DNA of 64,000 nt from Asterella californica (Eukaryota > Streptophyta > Marchantiopsida > Marchantiales > Aytoniaceae): positions 5,394,001 to 5,458,000 of the forward strand of contig JAYKYS010000002.1 in the NCBI GenBank assembly GCA_036924285.1, in the 5' to 3' direction. This document shows positions 24,601 through 35,960 of this stretch, in pieces. The notes under the pieces are model-generated. The model was not told where the DNA came from. It saw only the letters and a program-made list of their open reading frames with translations, and did not search any database. Within the stretch, counting starts at the first letter, position 1, and each line of letters starts with the position of its first letter. Position numbers and translations under genes: made by a program.

Positions 24601-27600
24601 GGAGGGACGACCGTCTGGGTGGCGAGCAGAAAGACAATTAGAGCTAACTGTGGCCACTGCCGAGCATCGAGGGATGTCTCAGGAGCATGATAATCGCAGT
24701 GAAACTGTTCTGCAGAAGCCTTTACTTATGGATGTCTCCGCCGGAGAGGAAGCTCAAATCTCTGACCTTCCCGGAACGGATAAGTTCGACCGCGAAAACG
24801 GTCTTGAATTGCCATTTCGCACTTTCTCATCTTTCTGTGTATCATACCCCTTGGAGGATGGGAGTTTGAAGAATTCTGAGATTATTACAGGTAGGACTCT
24901 GCTGTGTTTGCCTGGGTCATCATCTGAGTGTCATCGTCCTTATTCGGGAGACGACACTTCTAGTATGAAACTGGAAGCGAATCATGTGTCTGAGGATCGC
25001 ATCAAACTGTCTGCAGTATCATGCCTAGAGTCTAGAGAGGGTGAAGACAGCAAAGTCATGGCGAAGGGGGATGACCTATTGGAGTTGAGTGGAACTCTTT
25101 TGCAAGCACATGATAAAATTGGCACGGAGTGCGCCATAAAGGATACAAAAGATATTCAACTCCAGACGCAGAGTGGCACAACGTCCGTGGCGTTTCAAGA
25201 GCGTACTGACTGGAAATCAGCCCTGGTGCCCTTTTCGAAGCACAGATACGATCAGCAGCTCAGCCCCTTTATCTTTCATGAGCGACCACCGACAAGAGAG
25301 CAAATCTCCGAAAGCTTCAAGGAGATTGTTTGCAACTACAAAGAAGATAATGTCTTTTATGGAAATGTTAAGGATGCTACCGATCATCCTGTGGTCAGAG
25401 CAGGCTTGGTTTTTGATGGTTCGTAATTCCGAAAACCTTTGGTGAGAATTATACGTCAGTAGTTACTTTGATGGTAGAAGGCGAAGTACATTTTAGTACA
25501 TTTCCTAATTAGTTGTGACAAGTGTGTTGTTTCAGCAGTTGATTTGTAGTCCTTTTACCGTTCATTTGTTGAAATGTCCTTGTGCTGCCATACGTCTGTA
25601 GGTACTTTCACCTTCACACATAAGTAGTATCCTTGTACCAACTATATGCTTTAGGCTGTCTCATCTCAAATCTGATTACCTCTTCGGATGACGAACTCCA
25701 ATTCAGTGAAGTCAAGAGAGGCTATTCATTTGAGGCCTTTCCAGTTTGGGAGATCAAATCGGAGGAGTAACTTCGACTTGGGATCAAAGCATCGTGCGTA
25801 CGTACAGAAAGAAAGTTGGGGTTGCGAAGACAGATTGGATCTCGTGCTTGGAGTCCCTACATACGTCGAGAACGATGGTACCATATTATACATCTTAACT
25901 CCCGCTAGAGCACCACCACCGCCTAGAGCTGTCAAGCAGTGGCTGTCTCTGCAGTCTGTACAACATATAGAGACTTCAAAGAGGGTTCTTGAAGGAGGGC
26001 AACAGATTCTTACAATGGACCCCAATACAGGAAAACTTGTACCTGTAGTGGAAATAGGAAGTGTAGCAAACACGCAAGACTCGATGTCGAAGACAGACAG
26101 CTCACAGGAGGATGGAGACTTTATACGACCGGCCTCCCCAAAATATGATGAAAGACATGTCTTCTATTTGAATCACTCCTCATCGGCGGTATCCTCTTCT
26201 CACGGTTCTTCCCACGAGGGAAGTGCACAGAAAATTTCCTCGTCAAGTGCCGCTGAGGAAGTCAAGAAAAGTTCTCATGGCTTGCCCCCGTTGGCACCAT
26301 GTTCTGCTGAGAGAACATTAGAACTAGGAACGTCTCTGGCCAACACAAGCGATGGTAAAGAGGTGCATCAGAAGAAATCAAGCTCTGCATTGCCAATTGA
26401 CTCAGGAATCAAAGCACTGGTGACCAGAAAGTTAGACGAAAGCGTTACCATGAAAGCAGGGAGGCAGTGGCGGGATGTTTCACAGTTGACAGCCTTTACA
26501 GCAGCTACAACACCTTTAAGTCAATCCGGATTTCGGGACCCCGCAAATTCCGGTTATGGTCAGCAGATTACTCTGATGAGCATAGAAGTAACGTTCTTTC
26601 ACCAACTTACCGGATTCAGTAATGCATCCCAGTTTCTAGTTAGCTACATTACGTTTCAGTAGTTCATGGGATCTGTGTGACGCGAATGAAGCTTGTATCT
26701 TTAACTCTCGTTGGCTGTCAACCGAGGTGCTAGAGATTATCCATCTGTATTACTTTTGCCTGTATGAACGAGTTTCTTTTTCCTACTTTCGTTTGGGCAA
26801 ATTTCGGTGTACTCCCTAATGTAGTCGAAGGAAGCTGGCTAAGTAGAGAAGACTTTCCACTCTAACTGCGTACCTTCTGCATATACGACCTATATTCGAA
26901 ACTCTAGTCCAGCGGGGATAAGATAACTATTTTTGAGCTTTTCGCCGGAGCGAAATACAACAAAGGAAAACACACACTGAAAGGAAAAATGCAGTCTTTT
27001 GCGGTTTTATATGGATTCTACATTCAGCTGTGACAAAATATCAAATTCTGCCTCACCTCTTCGAGTGACACAGATTTTGTTTGTCGTTCCCTCTTAAAGG
27101 TGTTTGCTGAGACCCGAGGGGAGTTGCTCCCTGATCCTCGTTACGATGCAATCGGTTGTATTGTCCTTGTTCTCCATGAAGATGGTGGCAAATCAGGCAA
27201 TAAGGACACAACGGTGGTGCTTATACGTGATCAAGAAGCTTATCGCACCAGGAGGTATTGTGGCCTCTCAGAATCAGCAAGGAAGTTTATTTATTATTTC
27301 CGTTAATGTTGGGTCCTCTCAACCATGTTTCCACGGGGCTCCCAGAATTGCTTCTTTGGAGTTGTAGCGAAGAGCTCTGTACTAACTCTTCAGTTGATTG
27401 CAGGTATCCAGATGGTATTCAGGGTGGCGAACTGATTTACCTACCAGATGAGAAAGGGCTTTTCAAGTGTTTTGCCCAGTTGGTGCGATTATGTGATCCT
27501 GATATGCTTGTCGGTTGGGAGGTTCAAGGATTCTCTTTGGGATTATTGGCAGAGAGAGCAGCAAACTTGGGCATAAGTCTGTTGAAGCAGCTCTCCCGAG

Positions 27601-30600
27601 TACCACCAGTATCCTCAGTTCCCTCAGAACTCTTTTGTAAAGAAGTGGGCGGTGAAGATCAACCTGAGGCAGCACTCTTCGACAGAGTTCCTGTGGAGAC
27701 GATAGGTGTTGATGAACCAGTCATTGACGATGAATGGGGTCGTACTCATGGAAGTGGTCTGTATATTGGTGGCCGAACAGTTCTTAACGCCTGGCGGATA
27801 ATGAGAGGAGAGTTGAAACTCAATATATACTCCATCGAAGCTGTCGCAGAGGCTGTTTTGAGAAGGAGAGTGCCTCGACTACCTTGGCAGACTCTTACAA
27901 GATGTTTCGTTCGTGGACCTTCTGGAGGACGTTATCATTGTATCGAATATTTTATCGGCCGGGCAAGATTGACACTCGAGATCATGGAACAGCTTGATCT
28001 TGTAAGAAATTCTAGTCTCTCAGATTTAATAGAGTTTCTTCAAAAGACCCTTTGTCAAACTGTTCTTACGTTATGTGCTGCAATAGACCGAATAAATTAT
28101 GTACTGGGGTAGAGTGGCTTACCGGGCGTTCATGATCTTCAAGTCTGGCTTCATGGCGCTTTCTTGGATCCACGTTATTTGCTCAGTTTCGTCCGCTTCA
28201 ATTATCGAGTTGGTGAAGTCAAGCAGACTCTGTTAGAATTGTTAAGGCACATGCGAGCTGACTTTAGAAGTTGCAACTGCAGAAGTTATTTGTCTTCGTC
28301 TGCATATGGAAGGAACTCCAGTATAGTAGATGGCTTCGTTATCTACCAATCATTGACCATATCCTTGTGTCCGCAGATAAATCGCACAGCAGAGCTAGCA
28401 CGTGTCTTTGGTATTGACTTCTACTCGGTATTTTCTCGAGGTTCTCAGTTTCGAGTTGAGTCCATGATGGCCAGACTTGCGCACACCCAGAATTATCTTC
28501 TCGTGTCTCCCACCAGACAGCAGGTTAGGAAACATTTCAAACCCAAGTTGACTTCTTGTGATATTCTGGCTACGATTTAGTTTCTCAAGGCACTGCTCGC
28601 CATCTGGGTTTTAAGCAGTAGAATATGCAAACTAGCCAAGGCGCAAGGTAAAGGTTCGCCTTGCGTAAGACGCGTGATGGGTGACGTTGAACTAAAATCA
28701 AGTCAACTCAAAGTTGCTCCCACATAAATAAGTTCAGATACACACGTAGACTTCTGAAGTTTTTTAGTCCCTTATGATATGACTTTAGCCTCAGTGCAGA
28801 GGCGGATGATGAACTTGATTGCCCAGTTCCTTAGTTTTAGTGCATCTTCACTCATCTATTTAAATTGTCCGTTTCAAAGTTACAAATTCTGACCTCCGAA
28901 ATCGCCGTGGAACAGAGCAGCACCAGTGGAGTGCTTGACAGTCGTGTGTTTCTACTGTACAGGTTGCCGACCAACCTGGTATGGAGTGTCTTCCTCTTGT
29001 TATGGAGCCGGAGTCAAGATTTTACAATAGTCCAGTAATCGTGCTCGACTTCCAGTCTCTGTACCCATCCATGATAATTGCATACAACTTGTGTTTCTCA
29101 ACTTGTTTGGGCAAGCTCTCTGCGGAGAACCCAAAGGTACTTGGTGTGACCAAGCTCAAGCTGGATCCAGGAATTTTATCAGGGTTGAAGGAGTCAGTGA
29201 CAATCACTCCTAATGGTATTATGTTTGCGCCAAAAGAGGTACTTGACGGTTTTTTGAGAATTTCAATTTTGAGAATTTGTCTGCGAGATTATCTGTCGGC
29301 TAGACTTATGGTCTCAGCCTTGCCAGTGTAATCCTCTGTAGGTACTTCCTGGTGTGCTTCCAAGACTATTGCAGGAAATACTGTCAACCAGAATAATGGT
29401 AAAAAAAGCAATGAAATCATTGACTCCTGAGCAGCGAGTTCTACAGCGAGTAAGAGCAAGTTCACCTTATCAACCTTTGAAGTCCTTTAATGAGACCTTT
29501 CCATATGCTTTCCGGTACTGCTTGTGATGTTGAGATTATGTCATCAGATCTAATAGATACGAATCACCATGCAGGTACTTAATGCTAGACAATTCGCACT
29601 GAAGCTCATTGCTAATGTGACCTACGGGTACACTGCTGCGGGCTTCAGCGGACGGATGCCATGTGCAGAGATAGCAGATAGCATCGTGCAGTGTGGTCGC
29701 CTCACGTTGGAACGAGCTATTAACATGGTTAATTCCAATCCCCGTTGGAATGCACGGGTTGTGTATGGAGACACAGACAGGTATAAGTATTGACAAGTCA
29801 CTAATCGACTTTCTCTTCTGTTATGATCCTAAGCATGTCTTGACTCACAGTTTTGTGTTCGCAGTATGTTCGTTCTTTGTGAAGGTCGATCGAAAGATGA
29901 GGCGTTCAAAATCGGCCAAGAGATCGCAGCTTCAGTAACAGAAACAAATCCTCCTCCGGTGACTCTGAAGCTGGAGAAAGTATATCTCCCTTGTGTTTTA
30001 CTCACCAAGAAGCGTTACGTAGGCTACAGTTTCGAGAGCCCCTCCCAGGCGAAGCCTATATTTGATGCGAAGGGCATTGAAACTATCCGTCGTGATACTT
30101 GTCCGGCTGTCGCGAAAGCGCTTGAGCATTCGATTAGAATACTGTTTGATACTCAAGACCTCTCGCAGGTGATGATTCTAGGAGGCAGTTGGTGTTGGTG
30201 TTTGTTTTGGTGTTTTCTTTCTGGAAAAAGGTTTGTGTTTATGTCAGTCAGTATGCAGACTGTATGTATGAGTATGTATGTATGCAGTAATGAACATAGT
30301 ATGTAGTCAGTATGTCAGTCAGTATGCAGACCTTGTTTGTTTCCAGTCAGTATGCAGACGTGTTCGTCAAGAGTGATCCTGATTGAGGCAAGTTAATGGT
30401 GCTTAACTTGTTATAGGTCAAGCAATATCTGCAACGACAGTGGGGGAAGATATTAAGTGGTCGCGTATCAGTTCAGGACTTTGTATTCGCCAAAGAGGTT
30501 CGCCTTGGGACCTACAGTGCCCGTTCTCCAGTTCTGCCTCCGGCTGCTATTGTGGCATCGAAGGCGATTGCAGTGGATCCAAGAGCAGAACCCCGCTATG

Positions 30601-31412
30601 CAGAGCGAATACCCTACGTCGTTGTGCACGGCGAGCCCGGTGCACGTCTTGTGGACATGGTGGTTGATCCACTGACTCTCATTTACCAACCATCTTTGCG
30701 CTTGCATGATACGTATTACATCACAAAGCAAATTATCCCAGCATGTCAAAGGATTTTCATGCTGGTTGGTGTTGATTTGAGGGCATGGTTTAGTGAAATG
30801 CCAAGAGTGTATCGACCCCCGACTTCGAAACGGATCTCAAATTTGGCAATGGGCGCGAAGAGCACAAGGTGGGATCCGGATGCAGGGAAATTTAAGAGAG
30901 GCCAAAGTCTGAGACACGGAACCATTGATCAGTACTTTCTATCACGGCACTGTACCGTTTGTGGGGAGTTTACTCGTGCTTCTCAGCGTCTGTGCAACAA
31001 ATGTCTAGCCAGTCCCAGAGCAGCGGCGATTCTACTGCCGGGAAGAACAGCCCGTTTGGAAAAAGAGTATAAGCATCTTCAAGCTGTGAGTGCATTGCAA
31101 ACGCGTTTGTTCTTGTGAAGCATTTAGTGCTCTTGAAAGCTGAAAAGATCGCCTTACTAGTGATAGATGTTGTCAAGGTTGATGGTTTTGGATCCGCTCT
31201 CGATGTTGACTCGTGCGTTTGATTCATATGCATCTCAGATCTGTCGGCACTGTGGAGGTGGGGACGCGAGCTCTCTAGGGGACATTGCTTGCATCTCCCT
31301 GGACTGCTCGGTCTTTTATGAGCGCCGCAAAGTGCATCGAGAGCTTATAGCTGCTGGTGCTCTTTCAAGTGACTTGGGTTACTACCCTCCTTGTTTGCCT
31401 GAGCTTTTCTGA
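15674..31412 (+). CDS. REV3: REV3-like catalytic subunit of DNA polymerase zeta (22 exons)
   Basis: This is a B-family translesion polymerase that extends from lesions and mismatches with REV7. My exons are 15674-15818, 15975-16057, 17709-17766, 17905-17954, 18227-18339, 18464-18506, 18706-18774, 19296-20127, 20247-20261, 20295-20338, 20716-21183, 21353-25418, 25707-26587, 27100-27254, 27404-28001, 28377-28523, 28963-29238, 29342-29449, 29575-29780, 29865-30168, 30417-31085 and 31239-31412. They total 9,504 nt, exactly 3,167 codons, all on GT-AG sites. The N terminus has IVNLDYYMAPPVPGMDVCY and FYGYHPSEQLF. Motif A is DFQSLYPSMI (Asp ~2618), motif B NVTYGYTAAGFSGRMPC, and motif C YGDTDS (~2781-2786, Ser split by an intron). 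CysA is C3066/3069/3080/3083; CysB (4Fe-4S) is C3112/3115/3128/3133. No key residue is lost. From memory, Arabidopsis REV3 is ~1.9k residues and human REV3L ~3.1k; the excess here is two disordered repeat-rich exons. Small exon 9 is the least certain. Confidence 0.93.
16058..17708 (+). repeat. REV3 intron 2 loaded with dispersed repeat copies
   Basis: This 1.65-kb intron is the longest in REV3. It contains a 'ggtggggagct' module (16,325-16,640, with a second gataggtggcgagct at about 16,413), a hairpin module (16,780-16,880, stem 16,802-16,828) and another hairpin (17,239-17,266). The long tail of the hairpin module follows (17,430-17,600, cttgcataggttcaaaac and gggaagtcactg, then a TA tract). 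The intron has been enlarged by insertions of the family seen upstream of the gene. Confidence 0.7.
19540..19965 (+). repeat. REV3 exon 8: about six ~23-residue protein repeats
   Basis: The translated region repeats a unit like KEETLSTLPPSRSSSPA plus ~6 variable residues. Clear starts are MEEAASQYTLRTLPPSRSS, KEETLSTLSTSRF, KEEVLDTVPSS, KEETSKPFPASRSSSPA, KEETLSTLPPSKSS and KEDTLSTLPAPVSS. The spacing of the KEE codons is 66-72 bases. The unit is acidic, then Ser/Pro-rich, with no fold expected. It lies between the conserved N-terminal domain and the polymerase core. Confidence 0.8.
22690..23690 (+). repeat. REV3 exon 12: periodic SQ/TQ array, about nine ~41-residue units
   Basis: Threonine (or Ser) of a TQ/SQ-type motif falls at 22,709, 22,835, 22,937, 23,054, 23,177, 23,300, 23,426, 23,546 and 23,669. 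The spacings are 42, 34, 39, 41, 41, 42, 40 and 41 residues. Each is preceded by acidic residues and followed by hydrophobic then acidic ones: DFFVAQTQFPSV, DIVRQTQVVNPD, LSAEQTHILTPY, SAVQTQILELD, VFGLTQVLKHE, DFVRPTDVLEV, ELYEETQKLELE, GARTQIIAEE. This is about residues 1093-1413 of the model. Units are highly diverged in sequence but keep period and motif. Confidence 0.75.
23955..24520 (+). repeat. REV3 exon 12: duplicated TQYL-DMSDDSE module
   Basis: TQYLLYDMSDDSEASYDS at about 23,966 and TQYLFTDMSDDSESSYDS at about 24,458 lie 164 codons apart. Between them a second pair is seen: TTPIYQERKKDKVVEEIG...GGDNHAEQ and TTPFTGAGEKDEDVEQMG...AADEHAED. Another pair, MDVTAGEEIA near 22,472 and MDVSAGEEAQ near 24,728, brackets the TQ array. 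Nested internal duplication built this exon. Confidence 0.8.
30235..30365 (+). repeat. Minisatellite in REV3 intron 20
   Basis: cagtcagtatgcaga occurs three times (near 30,244, 30,318 and 30,344), interspersed with gtatgtatg steps. It lies in the intron between the palm exon and the exon starting VKQYLQRQW. Confidence 0.7.
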
Positions 31413-31944
31413 GGGTAAAGCTAAATATCTGTTGTCGAACACTAAATAGGGATATAGGATCCATTGAGACAAGTTCAGCACGACCGCGCTGTTGTTGCTC
31501 TAAGCTTCTGAAAGTAAGGTATCTGTTTATAAACCTTCTATGGATCGACGGGTCCTTTTGGGTCTGGACGGCTAAGATGTTAATTGTCGTAGAAATACGT
31601 TTCTCAGTCGACAAATAGATAGGTTCCTTAGAACCGTTTATCTAAGATCACAATACTTGTAGAATAGGAGTTAAGGTACATGCCTTGTAGACACTAGTAT
31701 CTGGCTGTACCATGAGATGATAGAACTGACGATGTTACGTCGAGGACCTTACACAAATTGCTATTCGGGGTCATCAACTGTTCATGGTGCCCACATGGGG
31801 TTGTACATTTAGATATTGCATCGGTAACGCCACCTGCAACCTATGAACCGTGCTCAAATTAAGAGCAAGGTCAAGTTGGTAGGTTGATGTTGTCAAACAA
31901 TTGAGCAGTGAAGGTGGGTGGCTATACCTGGTTACTTGTAAGTA
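31413..31944. other. REV3 3' flank, no gene
   Basis: The sequence after the REV3 stop presumably includes the 3' UTR. No polyadenylation signal could be assigned with confidence and no other feature was found. Confidence 0.4.
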
Positions 31945-32175
31945 CCGAAGATCGGTGTCCCAAGTGGTTTAGCCTACAGTCTTCTAAGAGAATGGGTTCA
32001 ATATCTTGTGAGCACGGTTGGAGGTGCATGCTGCTGCATACGGTTAATGAAGTTTTTGATCGGAGTCTGGCTGTGGTGGACTCACATGGACAGTCTCATG
32101 GTCCTCGAAGACCCCAGGGGACAGATAATACAGTCTCATGGTCCTCGAAGACCCCAAAGGAAAGGTAATACGATT
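31945..32175 (+). mobile_element. tRNA-derived SINE, copy 1
   Basis: An A-box-like tcccaagtggtttag at about 31,958 is followed ~35 bases on by the B-box-like gggttcaata at 31,994. These are the spacing and motifs of a Pol III internal promoter. The body (gcacggttggaggtgcatg, tggtggactcacatggacag, tcctcgaagacc) matches 34,865-35,060 closely. The 3' segment cagtctcatggtcctcgaag is duplicated (32,091 and 32,133). Confidence 0.7.
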
Positions 32176-33200
32176 TACGATAACTCCGTTTGTCTTCTTT
32201 CTCCTGCTTTATTTAACACATGTTGTCTATTTTAGTTATTCTTCTCTGATGTTACCTGAACTCTTATCTCCACTCTGCTAACCTCTTGCTTCTTCGTTCG
32301 GTGATCTTAGAGAAAAGATGATCTCCATTGAGAGAGCAAATCTGCTACATCACTGCCATGTAGACATGGCAGTGTCTACAACGGTCGCATTATTCTCCTA
32401 GACGCATTTAAGCGACATGATGGGCATGACATTTGCAACGAGACCGTACCAACTTTTGACGTGGGTGATGGAACCAGAATCCAGCTCGCAATCCCTCCCT
32501 GCCTTTCCTTCGGATGGTAATCCTCTTCCTGGTTTTTTGTTTCTGGTTTTGATTCGCTTCCAGTTTCCTCCTGCCTTTCCTTCGGATGGCTCCTCTTGGT
32601 AATATATTTTCCCTTCCTCTCGGACGTGAATGTTTTCTCCTGCCCACAGTATCTGCTAGATCCTCGCACCTTAACCTTCCACTGCCTACCACGGTTCGTT
32701 ACTTTTTGTTCGTTCACTTTTTATTCCACGGTGGGGTTTCTGCGCACTTGGTCGTGTTATTTATTTCGGGTCTACTGCCTGCCACGGATGATGATGTAGT
32801 CCGTTGCATATGATTCGTGGGCTACTGGTAACGTATTTCCGACTGTCCAACTTGATGCTAAACGCACATTCGCACCCCTTTTTGCTACTCACTGTCTACT
32901 CTGATAACTTGGGGTAGTTAGGTGTTTTAGCGCACATCTATTCGTCAACTACTGTGTTTCGGTGACTTTTCTGCAGAGATTTGTTCGACATGTATTGCTG
33001 TGACAACCACCTTCTGGTTTACTTGAATTTCTCTTCATTTTCTGATCGTTGCTTCGACAGACGCATACTATCCCATTCCAAATTTATGCTATATAAACCG
33101 ATTAATTCTGGTCGCAGTGTCCCTATCGGCGGTTCTAGCTGAAGATGTTCTAGGATCGGAAGTTTATCATGTAATTTTTGAGATAATATAATTCATGTTA
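32176..33200. other. No gene; small direct repeat and repeat-family fragment
   Basis: cctgcctttccttcggatgg is repeated about 70 bases apart (near 32,500 and 32,571). A short match to the dispersed family (ggggtagttaggtgtttta ... cacatct) lies at 32,910-32,950. No coding feature is supported. Confidence 0.45.
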
Positions 33201-34640
33201 TTTTATCTCCAATTCAATGATTTAGATATTATATGTTGCAAGTTTGTCAAAGATTTGACGCATGTCTCTTTCATGAGATGCTCGATACCTCCAGTCCAAA
33301 GCAGTAACAAGATTTTCTCCCTTTTAAAAGGATTTTGCATGGATGTGAATACATCCCGGAAGTGCAGTGAAGCATTGTTCACCTCTCCATAAAGTGCATC
33401 AAAGACACATTCACTCTCAAGAAAAGTACCACGTGAAATCGAATAACAGAGGTCAAGATTTTCACACGTTTTACATTTATCGTCAGATAAATAAATATGC
33501 ATGCCACATGAACGGGAAACTCTTGCCCGTTTGTGATCATCAGAAAATATGAGTGGTAGATGGAAAATTTGTATTAAGTTAATTTACAAATTTAAAACAT
33601 TAAAATATTAAATGTTAAGAGACGATCCCGACATATCCCAGAAGAAGAGAGATGGAAGATGCACATCTCACAATATAATTCTGGTGCTGCAAGTGAAGTT
33701 TTCAGATTTTAACGAGGCATTTAATTTATTATTTAGATTTTTTAACAAAAGAGTTAGATAATAAATTATATTATATTTTCCTCTTCCATCAGAAGAAGAG
33801 GAGGTGAAATATGCATGGGTGCCTAACAAAAGAGAGATAAATATGCATGGGTGCGTAGTAAAAGAGAGATAATACCACTTCTCTTTTCTGGAACCGCTAT
33901 TCGGCCTTTTGCTTGTTTCAAGAAGTGCATCAAACGGCTTCAGAGTAGAGAAATAGAACACCTCTTTATCGAATAGAATTTTCTAGTGAAATTTGGATCA
34001 TCAAAAACAGGGTTCGGGACTTAACGAAATTTGAGAGGGATGATCGAACTACCCAAAATATCAAATTTTACACATCGAGTATTTCAGTTTTACTCGTTCT
34101 ATAGAAAGAATATATAAAATAATATTTTTATGAATAATATTAATAGATTTAATCCTGATATGAATAATATATTTTCTTTCTGTCTCTCCTATATATGAAA
34201 AGAATTATATATGGATTGAATTAAAGAAAACTGATGACTGTTATAGATGACCAAAAATTATATTGAAGACCATTGACATTAAAAAAAGACGCCTCAAAAT
34301 TTCAAGGAAGACCAACATAGAACATATCGCTCGTCCTTACATTTATAAGCGATTGAGATGAGACAACCGTCCACCAAAGAGGATGATCAACAAATGTGAC
34401 CCTCCCACAAAGTGAGGGAGTCCAAGGAAGCCAACTGCATAAGCTCGCTCTCTGTCACGTTACGACAATCATGAAATATCGCACTCTCGTTGCACAATGT
34501 TGTATTGTGGACTGACCCGTGGTTGAAAGAGAAGATTGGGAGGCAAATTTGTTCAACAACAATGTGGGTATATTGTCATATCATGTAAGCGTATGTTATT
34601 GTAATAACATGTCATAAGAACGACAAGTTTCATTGTCATG
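33201..34640. other. AT-rich intergenic DNA with a short tandem repeat
   Basis: No recognisable gene; the minus ORF at 33,203-33,502 shows no domain. A 32-base unit (aatatgcatgggtgc plus ctaacaaaagagagata) is repeated in tandem at 33,808-33,870. Confidence 0.5.
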
Positions 34641-34689
34641 CCACCACAACAAGTTCAGCGGTTTAACCAACATCTTCAAGATCCAATCC

Positions 34690-35960
34690 GTAAGGATCAA
34701 GGATGAAGACGAGGTAATTTCTGTGGTTGTTATCACTGTGGTCAGAATCATATAGCTTGAGTTTGTCCCACTAGACCAGAACGATGTTTCATTTGTAAAG
34801 AGAATAACAACTTTCTTATGTGTCCATCTTTTCGCTCTTATATGTTGGATGTCATGTCATGTCTCACCAAAGATCAGTGTCCCAAGTGGTTTAGCCTGAG
34901 AGAAAGGTCATGGGTTCAATCTTTTCCGGGCACGGTTGGAGGTGCATGCTGCTGCAAACTGTTAATGAAGCTTTTGGTCCGAGTCCCGCTATGGTGGACT
35001 CACATGGACAGTCTCATGATCCTCGAAGACCTTCAAAGGACAGATAACACCATTTATCATTTACCATTTTAATGTTCAATCACAACAGACCCCTCAAACT
35101 TCACCATTTCAACAGTTTCTACCTCCTTATTTGACTTTATGAAAGAAGTGGTTTTACAAGCCATATAACTATATATGCTTTGTAGGTGTGGAAGACTCTC
35201 CAACTCCATTACTACATTTGGAAGAAGAAGATGTCTTAACTATCACTCGTACTAGAACATATGGTTTTGAACCTATGACACCTGACTCTCCGTCGACTTC
35301 TCAACTTCGGACTTCTTCTTTTCATCAGATGATCAATCTGATACTTTGCCAAATGAAGTCCGGAGTTATGAAAGTCCTAACATGAATATGTATCACACAG
35401 TGATACCTATGTTAGATACATTAACCTGACAACGATCAAAGCTTTTATTTTCAATATGATTTGATGAATGACATAGTCAATTCCAAAGCTAACATCACTT
35501 TCAAACAGTTATTAGATATTTCTCTTACATGCATGTCCACCATGAGAACTTTCTTAAACAAGAAAGTCACTTTTACAGATGACCTTCCTGTTGATACAGA
35601 GAAAAAAAACTGATATCACTTCTAATGTCAACTTGTTGAGTGTCTCTCCACATGAAGCTGCACTTTACTACACGAGATCTCACAATTTTGTTATTCCAGT
35701 GACTATTCATGGTGTCTTGATATCCAACTGCAAGATCGACTCTGATTTTACAGTTAACATCATGTCTAAAGACACAATGTTCTTATTAGACTTACTTACA
35801 CCAGACAAGACTTTAATCATTGTGAAAATGACAGATTGATAGAACCATTCAACCCATTGGGGTACAAAAGAAGGTCTATCATTGCTTCTTGTTGTACCAT
35901 TTCTACTACACCACTCTTTTATACTCAAGAGTATGAGAAACTGGTGAAGAAGCATGCTCT
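34690..35960 (+). pseudogene. Ty3/gypsy gag-protease relic interrupted by a SINE
   Basis: Two CCHC-type zinc knuckles are readable at 34,700-34,830 (CYHCGQNHIA-stop-VCP and CFICKENNNFLMCP). After the SINE the frame resumes with protease-linker text (QLLDISLTCMSTMRTFL) and the retropepsin domain at 35,650-35,840: YYTRSHNFVIPVTIHGVLI, then KIDSDFTVNIMSKDT. Relatives have an aspartate followed by Ser/Thr/Gly-Gly; here it is DSD, so the site is damaged. Stops occur throughout. No RT follows before the ceramide kinase sequence. Confidence 0.65.
34865..35060 (+). mobile_element. tRNA-derived SINE, copy 2
   Basis: The A-box-like tcccaagtggtttag (34,879) and B-box gggttcaatc (34,912) share body and end with copy 1 (cacatggacagtctcatgat, cctcgaagacc, aaaggacagataacacc). 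It is inserted between the zinc knuckles and the protease of a gypsy relic. Confidence 0.7.

Noticed and set aside
25726..26073. 115-codon minus-strand ORF
   Set aside because: It lies wholly inside REV3 exon 13 in antisense and is a shadow of the coding strand.
28110..28376. Additional REV3 exon between LEIMEQLDL and INRTAELAR
   Set aside because: The two blocks are contiguous in REV3, and skipping the segment keeps phase.
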